64,000 nucleotides of DNA from Xestospongia muta (Eukaryota; Porifera; Demospongiae; Haplosclerida; Petrosiidae): positions 1,180,501 to 1,244,500 of the forward strand of contig OY848929.1 of the NCBI GenBank assembly GCA_963693285.1. The letters run 5' to 3'. Both the position numbers and the translations under genes were made by a program. Numbering within the stretch: the first letter of the stretch is position 1; every line of letters starts with the position of its first letter. The notes below the pieces were generated by a model, which searched no databases, had not been told where the DNA came from, and worked only from the letters and a program-made list of their open reading frames with translations. Below, in pieces: positions 56,393 through 64,000 of the stretch.

Positions 56393-58174
56393 ATGGATAA
56401 CTGTGTTGAAAGAGACGGTCATAGACGCTCTATTCTTAACTGGATAACTCCAGCAGATCTAGCTGCTTGCCTACAAAACTCAGAAGCTAGCACCAGACAG
56501 TATTTAGTGATTGATATGCGTTCATTCTCTCTCTATTGTGGAAAACACATCAAAAGTGCTCACAGTCTAAGTTTCTCGCCTATACTAATGAGGAGAATGT
56601 TGAAAGGAGCCATCTCATTGGATTCTCTGATAACTGACGAGCAGTTATTGTCGTCCATCACAAATGCAGAGCAGATTGTCTTGTATGACAGCTGTTCTAC
56701 GCCAGCTAATCCAAAGCAAGAACTACGAAGATTTGTAGAGATGTTAAAAGCAAGGCACCACAACAAAGAGTTCAAAACTCTATTAGGTGAGTGTAAATTA
56801 GGTAAATTAAGTCTCAAAGGAGAATGGTCTAAAAATAGCAACAATCATGTAGTCATATATTTACTGTTTTGTATTCAAAGTCAAATTAAGACTAAAATTC
56901 TATTAGGAGAGTGTAAATTAGCTAATTGAATACTTAAATGAGAATAGTCTAAAAATAGCAACAATCATGTAGTCACATATTTACTGTTTTGTATTCAAGT
57001 CAAATTAATACTTATTATCACTCTCTAGGTGGAATGGAAACCTTTCAAGCTACTTACCCTGGACTCTGTCAGTCTGAAACTGCTGGCAAAGCAGTATCTC
57101 CTACCAAAATTACATTGGACACTAGTGTAATGGCAAAAGCTGCTTACCATGATACTCCAGAAGGAACTCCAGTAGAAATCTTACCATATCTATATCTTGG
57201 AAGTGCCAAAGACTCTTCGGATCTTAGACTACTTAAGAAGATGGATATTACAGCTGTTTTAAACATCACTACAACATGTCCAAACTACTTTGAGTCTCTC
57301 TTTGAGTATTTGTCAATTCCAGTTGAAGACTCACATCAAACAGACTTATTATCAAGATTACAAAAGGCTATTGCATTCATAGGTAAATTTTCTCATACAT
57401 CATAATTAACATACTTACATGACTAGACAAATATCATGTCATCCTAAAGCCATCAATACCGTTGCATAATAAACATGAGACTTAAATAATTTTTTCTTCC
57501 TTTCATTAACAGATGAAGTTCAAAGTAAAGGAGGACGCGTCTTTGTGCACTGTCATGCTGGCATTTCCCGTTCAGCAACTGTATGCATAGCTTATCTGAT
57601 GCAACAGAAACAAATGACATTGAACGATGCTTACAGCTTTGTGAAGAGCAGACGACCCATCATATCACCTAACCTCCACTTTATGGGACAGCTCATGGTT
57701 TATCAACAAAATTTAATGACAATATGGAGCACACAATCTCATCAAACATCCACTACAACTACTGTAACCAGTACATCTGTGTCACCAAGCTGTACTTATG
57801 TGACTAAAGATTCTATTCCATTGCAGTCAACAGATACTTCTCCATTATCTCAACATGTTGCTTCTACAGTGGTATCAAATCCATCTCCTGAAACTATCAC
57901 TGACTGCTTGCCAACTACCACAAATATTGAATCAATTGAACGTGGTCCATCTTTCAGAGCTACTGGTCGCAGTGTTAGTTTTCCATTAGAACATAAATGT
58001 ACTACAGTCTCTAACTCTGTAATTCAGAAGCCTAAAAAGAGTAGAGAAGGATTAAAACTTTCACTTAACAATGACTGTAGCAGACGTAAATCATCACCTC
58101 AAATAAGCCCTTGTCGAGTAGAAGTTATGAACCCTTTAACATTATCACTTACATTGCCCACAACATGTACATGA
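56393..58174 (+). CDS. MAP-kinase phosphatase-type dual-specificity phosphatase
   Basis: Three exons, 469 aa: 56393-56786, 57029-57382, 57513-58174. Residues about 15-125 form the rhodanese/CDC25-like domain of MKPs (YLVIDMRSF...; a substrate-docking module). After GGMETFQATYP comes the catalytic domain: PVEILPYLYLGSA, ITAVLNI, SIPVEDSHQ and the signature HCHAGISRSAT (C-x5-R), then RRPIISPN--FMGQL. All are typical of DUSP1/2/4-like enzymes that dephosphorylate Thr and Tyr of MAP kinases. The Ser/Thr-rich tail (about 310-469) has no motif I can name. Catalytic Cys, Arg and the general-acid Asp region (VEDSH) are present, so it should be active. Exact orthology within the MKP group is not resolvable by eye. 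Confidence 0.92.
56774..57013. repeat. Tandem duplication of the exon 1 / intron 1 border of the phosphatase gene
   Basis: About 120 bp, from the last bases of exon 1 (actctattag) through the first part of intron 1, is repeated directly. The first copy has donor gtgagtg; in the second the same position reads gagagtg, so the duplicate donor is dead. Confidence 0.88.
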
Positions 58175-58807
58175 ATCATATTACACTTATATATTAACTG
58201 CATAATTAAACTCTCTAGCTCAATTTAATCCAATATATAATTGTATATAATATTGAATAATTGTATAATACACTATTTATATAAACTCAACAAAAGACTT
58301 TTTGAACTAGCTCTCTTACCAGTAATGGATACAATGTATATGCTATACTGTTATGTGTGGTTTCCTAAGTTTACAGCTAAGGCTAGCTAGGGTTTAGTAT
58401 TACATATTGAAGTATCTATGCAATTTAATTTCATTTCCCTTGAGGGATTGGTCACCTGATGAAGTTTAAGGTTAAGGGTCTAGGGTTTAGTATAGAATAT
58501 AGTGTGTATACAAGAAGGGATTGAACTACCATTCCCTAGAGGGGTCACCTGATAAAGGTCATCTCTTAGATCATGCTGAGACCAAAAAGACATATATGGA
58601 AATATACCACAATGCCATAATTGTTTCCAGAATACTTTTTTGGAACTAAACACTAACTATAAAGGCTAAATTCATTATATTATAGAAGGTAGACAATGCA
58701 ATAATAATATTCATAGTCTGTGCGTGTAGTATAGTTCCTGTCATGTGGTGACACTTGTCATACAGCGCTTCCTTTTTGGGTTTACTTCTAACTCTTTATA
58801 TGCCAGG
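58175..58807. other. Spacer between phosphatase and AS3MT
   Basis: 633 bp, AT-rich. It has a diverged internal repeat around ctagggtttagtat and tcacctgat-aag (58391-58560). The in-frame ATG at 58745 could extend AS3MT by 21 codons. No other gene. Confidence 0.55.
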
Positions 58808-61800
58808 ATGTCCACTGAGTCCTCCACCCATTCTGATGTACAGGACTACTATGGCAAAACATTGACAAGTTATGCTGACCTTAAAACCAATGTATGTTGT
58901 ACTAAATCTAACAGGAAACTTTCTCAAAGAGTGAACGAAATACTCTCCTTGATACACGAGGATGTGATAACAAAGTAATATAATAATCTTATAGTTCCCC
59001 ACATAATGTTTGAACTCATTATAAATATATACTTATAATATGAGTGGGTATTACTATGAAAAACCAACATAAATTTGATAGTAAAAATTACCACTATAGA
59101 TAAGAACACTATTCCAAATTGAAACTCTTATGACATAATAACCAATTTAGAAATTGTTAATTTGAAAGTGCAAGTATTGGGAATATATTGTTTTAGTTTC
59201 ATTATTATTGTTATAGATATTATGGGTGTGGCTTAGTCTTTCCAGAGGCCATTGAAGGTTGTAAAATTGTCGATTTGGGCAGTGGGTCTGGTCGAGATTG
59301 TTATATACTCAGCCGTCTTGTTGGTCCTGAAGGATTTGTCACAGGCATAGACATGACAAAGGAACAAGTATGTTGACAAGAAACAACTAGTGTTTTGTTA
59401 TTTTGTTCCCACATAGACACAATTCTCACCATTATGTACATGGTATAAACATAATTTGTACGTTGTATTTTCATAACATTGGCCGTACAGTAAACTCATC
59501 AATTTGATATTGGCACACATTTTATTTGTACCAAGACATAAAGATTGTAGTATTAATATATTGTGGTTAATTCTATGTGTGTATAGGATACTAGTGGTTA
59601 AAATAGCAGATGATGTAATTATATCCCATAATATTAGTAAGCTTTACATAATGTAAGCACTTTTTGATTTTAATCCATTAACTTTATCAGTGAGATCACC
59701 AGATGATTTAAGCTATTTGGCATAAAGTTATTTGCCTAAATTGCAAGCAGTATTTATTAGATCATCATCATGTGACTATCACATGATGTGGTAGGGAGGT
59801 ACTGATCTCATATTTATTGGAAACAGTATTATTTAGATCATCATGATGTGAATGTCACATGATCATGTGACAGGGAAGCACTGATCCATGTTTTTCATAC
59901 AACATACTCATGATATAGCAGGAAGGATATAATGTCATCATCATGATTACTATTATTATAATGATGTAATTTTGTGTACTAGGGACAAGACTGTTTACAC
60001 ATCATCCTGTATAAAGTAATATATTATTTATTATTAGTTATTATAGTAATTCAATGAATTTTGTCTCATGTTTTATCAAAGGTTGATGTTGCTAGTCAAC
60101 ACATTGATTACCATACCAAAAAATTTGGCTACAAATCATCTAATGTGATGTTTTTAAATGGGTACATTGAGGATTTGGAAGGGTGTGGTATTCCAGTTGA
60201 AAGTACAGACATAATCGTGTACGTGAGTTTATTTAATTGATTGAACGAAAGGATGGATGGTCCATAAATAAACTGATTTAATGGAACAATGTGATGTTTT
60301 GTTAATTATTTTTATTAAAGATATTTTACCAGGGGTATTAGGGATAAATATAGTAATAATGGATAATGTTGCCACAATCTGTTTACTCAGTAGGGATACT
60401 AATAGCTAATAGTATATGGTATGCATTTCTGGTGCTATTATTTTGTCGTTTATGCCCCAGTGTAATTCCTTTAGTTGGTGTAATGTAAGAATTATAACAA
60501 ACACAATAAGTCAATAGTAGGGACACTTAAATAGACTACAGTGATCATTTTAATGTAAATGTTAGTAACATTATACCTAGAATGAACTGTTGTCGTGTTG
60601 TCTAGTGCTTTCCCCTTAGCAATCTCTTTCCTATTTACTTCCAATATTTCATCTTGTTATTGTCATTCTAGCTCAAATTGTGTTATTAATCTTTGTCCAA
60701 ATAAACAACAAGTCTTTCAAACTGCCTATACAGTTTTAAAGGTTTGTCATTCTTTATTATCAACACCACATCATGTATTGTACACACAGTTTGGGGGAGA
60801 GATGTACTTCAGTGATATCTATGCCGATAGAATATTATCTGAGGATATTAGAAGCAACAAAGTACTCTATGGTAATAGACATGCTCTTGTAACTATAATT
60901 GCATTTTTTGCATCATTATAAGTGTGTATGTTATTTCTCTATACATTCCTTCATTGAGTACTTACCAGGTTAACTATTACTACTCAAATATTTAAATGAA
61001 GTATGATATGAACAGAAACTGTTTGCATATTGCTGTTATTTTTGTAACAAAATTACTAATCTCCTATATAACATACAGGTGATTTTATTATTATAGGGGA
61101 GTGTATTGGTGGTGCTTTGGAATGGCAACAGCTAATGAAGTTAGTAAGTGAAATTGGATTTGCTCCACCTGTTTTAGTTGATGTCTCTCCTGTGACCGTC
61201 GATAATCCTGATCTCCAAACATTATTAGGTACTTTTAGTATACATCATGTGACTGCATGTATCATTTTTATAATTCATGTTGTTTTGTCATTATGTCATA
61301 TAAATCGTTATGTATTGTTGTTGTATACTGCTTTTTAAAAAGGGGATAGCAAATTTTGCTCAGCTACGTATCGACTGTTCAAGATTAGATTAGATGATTC
61401 TATTCCATCTCAAGCAGTAACCAAAGTCCATTATAAAGGTATGTGTGTTTGAAGGATTCATGAAAGAGACATAATAGCTAATAATAGCAGACATGTTTTA
61501 CATGATATAAAGCTATCCACATTACATAGTCTGAGATGGATGGAATACTGGAGATTCATTCCTGACTATTGGTTAACATTTTTTGTTATTATTTCGTAGG
61601 AACAATACCAGATTTTCCATCCAATTTCAAGCTAGCTCATAACATAACAATATCTGTAAGTCAGATGACAAAGTAACATTAACCATCTTTGTATTTTCAT
61701 AGAAATGTTCCCCTGTTCTTCTTCCAATGTCAGTGGCCCAGTTACTCATGAATAGTCGTTTAGCATCTCATTTTATATTTGAACCTGCAGCTCTTTCTGG

Positions 61801-61930
61801 TGCATCTCCTTGTCCTGAATTAGCAGAGTTTGTACATATCAATCCCTTTGACGTGATGGCACAAACGGTGGATAGCATTTTGACTGACAAAGTAGAAACT
61901 TGTTGTTCAAAATCATCATCTTGTTGTTAA
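58808..61930 (+). CDS. AS3MT: Arsenite methyltransferase
   Basis: Nine exons, 372 aa, phases consistent: 58808-58974, 59217-59367, 60082-60218, 60672-60741, 60790-60871, 61097-61228, 61343-61438, 61600-61655, 61703-61930. It transfers methyl groups from S-adenosylmethionine to trivalent arsenic in the cytosol. Marks: VQDYYGKTL, the SAM motif VDLGSGSGRDCYILS, VTGIDMT, NGYIEDL, VSNCVINL-P-KQQVF, GGEMYFSDIYADR, and a cysteine-rich end (CCSKSSSCC). Cysteines expected to bind arsenic are present: in the TNVCC segment, in SNCVINL and in the KFCSATYRLF region. Length is close to human AS3MT (375 aa). An upstream in-frame ATG (58745) would add a 21-residue basic/hydrophobic leader; MSTESS is preferred by family alignment. 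Confidence 0.95.
59757..59890. repeat. Diverged tandem duplication in AS3MT intron 2
   Basis: ttagatcatcat-atgtga--tcacatgat recurs twice with a following ggaagcactgatc-type tail. It contains inverted TCACATGA motifs. Non-coding. Confidence 0.65.
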
Positions 61931-62365
61931 AGACCCAAGCTCATTAATCAACAGTTACCTCCTTTGATAGTCTTTAATTGTTTTGGTAAATATTTTAATG
62001 AAGAATGTGTGAAATGTATGGTAAACAAAATGTCAGACATTTTGGATAGAGCAGGAACAGTAAGACAACTAACACACTCAGCAATAGTTTAATTTGGCTA
62101 AAAATCTAACTTAACATTCTCGCATGGGTACACGGTAATTTGCATATTCGAAATACTTTAACATGTAGGAGTCAGTTTATACCAACTGACACTAAGATAA
62201 TTGTGTAATATGCATAACGTGACCTTGGCTTCTGTGTGACAAGAGGAAGAAAGCCATAGTGTCTTACAACCCTCAAGCAAAAGAACTGGAGAGAGAAGAT
62301 ATGTAAGCTATGCTACAAATATTACTGACTAGTAGTCATTCATAGGTTTATTTGTTGTACTTAGG
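61931..62365. other. Spacer with probable 5' UTR intron of the next gene
   Basis: About 435 bp. Near the right end, agaagatat|gtaagc (donor at 62302) and tacttag|gatg (acceptor at 62364) suggest a short intron in the 5' UTR of the following gene. Nothing else is recognised. Confidence 0.5.
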
Positions 62366-64000
62366 ATGAAGAGAGGAATGTGTCTTGCTTTCTTTTTACT
62401 TAGTTTACTGCACTACTCCATTTGTCAAGATGGAGACTATTACATCAAGACTTCGGAAACACAGAATTGTCCTGATAACAAAGAATGCCACACTTTGTTT
62501 CATTATGTCACACACATCGAGGATTACTTTACATCTGAAGTAACTTTTGTTTTTCTCCAAGGGGTTCATTCCTTGAATACCACAGCAATAATTAAAGATT
62601 TAAATCAGCTTGATATGTATGTTGAAAATGGCAGTGAAGTCAACATTACGTGCTCTCCTTCTGTTGGTATTTCCTTCATGAATATAAGTTATTTGACTCT
62701 TAATGGCATGACCTTCAAAAGCTGTGGGATGGAGATTGACCCAACGTTTTTTAGGACAGCAGTGAGCACATATGCCAACACATTCTTTAATTTCTCTGTT
62801 AGCCTAAATGTTGCCGTCTTCATGAACTATATCACTGATGTTAATCTGATTAATGTTGGTGTCCATAACAGTATTGGATATGGCATGATTGCCATCAATT
62901 TGCTTGGTGACACAATGATTAATGGAGTTCATTTTATAAACAATAACTACCAAACTTTATCAATGCCCAGTTGTTATCTGGAGCCTTCGTTAAAATGTAA
63001 AGGAGGTGGTCTTATTGTAGCTTATACTGATCTTCAAACGTGTCCTGACTCTTCATTAATATATTCATTAAGGATTGAGAACTCAATATTTAGAGGCGGT
63101 GTGGACTCTGGCTTAGTTTATCAACCTTTTATATCTCCGATACACAGAGATGATGTCCAATTAATTGGCGGAGCTGGAATCGGTTTGTTAATGATGCAAT
63201 CGTCATATGGAGTTCAGGCTAATATTACTAACTGTACCATGTTGTATAATGCTGCACACACAGGTGCTAATTTGTATATGAGTGTATGGGACTTTGCTGA
63301 CAATTCTAGCATCACCATCACAAACACAAGTATGGCTCATGGAAACATTCCAGTTAGTAATTTGGACAACATAGAAGTTGGTTATGATATTGCTACAGGT
63401 TATTTTTACATATACGGTGCAATTCCTCTCTCTCAATATACCCCAGTATGCATAGCAACAGAAAAATATGAAGTTGAAGTCCTTCGAATTGAAGACTGCG
63501 ACATCTCATACAATGTAGCTACGTTACTAGTGGGAGGCTTCATGTTTTTGTGGCCAAGAACTTTCTTGCAACACACACGGCACATTGTTCTTAACAGAGT
63601 CCAAGCTGTAGGTAATAATGGCGATGCGACATTGCTCAGTTTTTTCACAGGTAAAGTTCAAGGAGTCACTTTTAAGACATTTGTTACAAATTGTACTTTC
63701 CGTGATAACTATTATGGGAAGCAAAACAATTTCATTGAGAGTAACAACCCTGAAGTTTATCTCACCAATTCTGTTCAGTTTATACAATTTGAAGACTGCA
63801 AATGGATAAATAATTCTGCTTCAGGGATACGTGCTCTTCAGAGCCAAATCTACCTTAAGGGAACCAACGAATTCATTAATAATACAGCTAACAACGGAGC
63901 TGGAATCAATATCAGAGCAGGGTCTCTGTTGGTTCTTGAGCCGGAGTCCAGGACAGTATTTGAAAACAACCAAGCTCGTGAATTTGGTGGTGCAATATAT
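62366..64000 (+). CDS. Secreted repeat-rich (beta-helix-like) protein, 3' end outside window
   Basis: Open for 545 codons from ATG 62366 to the window edge with no intron or stop. A signal peptide is clear (MKRGMCLAFFLLSLLHYSIC). The mature part is rich in Asn, Ile and N-x-S/T sites. It shows loosely repeated strands of the form F-NN-A-N-GAGI / FENNQAREFGGAIY near the right edge (residues about 505-545). Such GGAI and NN repeats are typical of right-handed parallel beta-helix surface proteins, including Pmp-like repeats found in bacteria and in large sponge and cnidarian proteins. Cysteines are scattered. Function unknown; adhesion or surface recognition is a guess. The protein is likely much longer and may end in a membrane anchor beyond the window. 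Confidence 0.8.
   Translation, partial: MKRGMCLAFFLLSLLHYSICQDGDYYIKTSETQNCPDNKECHTLFHYVTHIEDYFTSEVTFVFLQGVHSLNTTAIIKDLNQLDMYVENGSEVNITCSPSVGISFMNISYLTLNGMTFKSCGMEIDPTFFRTAVSTYANTFFNFSVSLNVAVFMNYITDVNLINVGVHNSIGYGMIAINLLGDTMINGVHFINNNYQTLSMPSCYLEPSLKCKGGGLIVAYTDLQTCPDSSLIYSLRIENSIFRGGVDSGLVYQPFISPIHRDDVQLIGGAGIGLLMMQSSYGVQANITNCTMLYNAAHTGANLYMSVWDFADNSSITITNTSMAHGNIPVSNLDNIEVGYDIATGYFYIYGAIPLSQYTPVCIATEKYEVEVLRIEDCDISYNVATLLVGGFMFLWPRTFLQHTRHIVLNRVQAVGNNGDATLLSFFTGKVQGVTFKTFVTNCTFRDNYYGKQNNFIESNNPEVYLTNSVQFIQFEDCKWINNSASGIRALQSQIYLKGTNEFINNTANNGAGINIRAGSLLVLEPESRTVFENNQAREFGGAIY

Noticed and set aside
58745..58807. Upstream ATG giving AS3MT a 21-residue leader
   Set aside because: In frame but not supported by family alignment. 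Kept as an alternative start only.

Overview
The window looks like nuclear DNA of an animal. It is AT-rich, genes are split by many short introns with ordinary GT..AG borders, and the genes are metazoan orthologues: CFAP99, SFXN5, an MKP-type dual-specificity phosphatase and AS3MT. Compact genes and a fold-back element with termini TAGTCTCRTCCCC suggest a demosponge (Amphimedon-like). That placement is inference and was not checked against any database.

Region 1 (1-32,110) is a direct tandem array with a period of about 10.5 kb: three units (1-10325, 10326-20884, 20885-31263) plus the start of a fourth. The array runs off the left edge. Each unit holds, left to right: (i) a minus-strand chimera joining the 5' exons of an ESCRT-III CHMP7 gene in frame to the 3' exons of CFAP99; (ii) divergent from it, an intronless plus-strand asteroid/XPG-type nuclease gene, copy A (568 aa); (iii) an antisense scrap of CFAP99 3' exons; (iv) a decayed CHMP7 copy; (v) a second asteroid-like gene, copy B (565 aa); (vi) a third asteroid-like copy, C, with a large deletion, no start codon and nonsense codons. 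Two A copies and three B copies are open. The third A copy has an internal deletion. All three chimeras carry disabling changes.

Region 2 (30,940-37,418) is the complete 24-exon CFAP99 gene on the minus strand (689 codons by hand splicing), which appears to be the donor of the duplicated 3' exons. The inferred ancestral order is CHMP7 (minus), asteroid-like (plus), CFAP99 (minus).

Region 3 (37.7-42.9 kb) holds two paralogous two-exon genes for secreted, cysteine-rich, probably GPI-anchored proteins. Region 4 (43.3-56.2 kb) is a 14-exon sideroflexin gene of the SFXN5 type (321 aa) with large repeat-filled introns. It is divergent from an MKP-type phosphatase gene (56.4-58.2 kb), and the 240-bp shared promoter has a TATA box and a CRE-like site. 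Region 5 is a nine-exon arsenite methyltransferase gene (58.8-61.9 kb), followed by the start of a secreted repeat-rich protein that runs off the right edge.

All exon models were spliced by hand from donor/acceptor signals, reading-frame continuity and recalled family sequence. Similarity statements are by eye.
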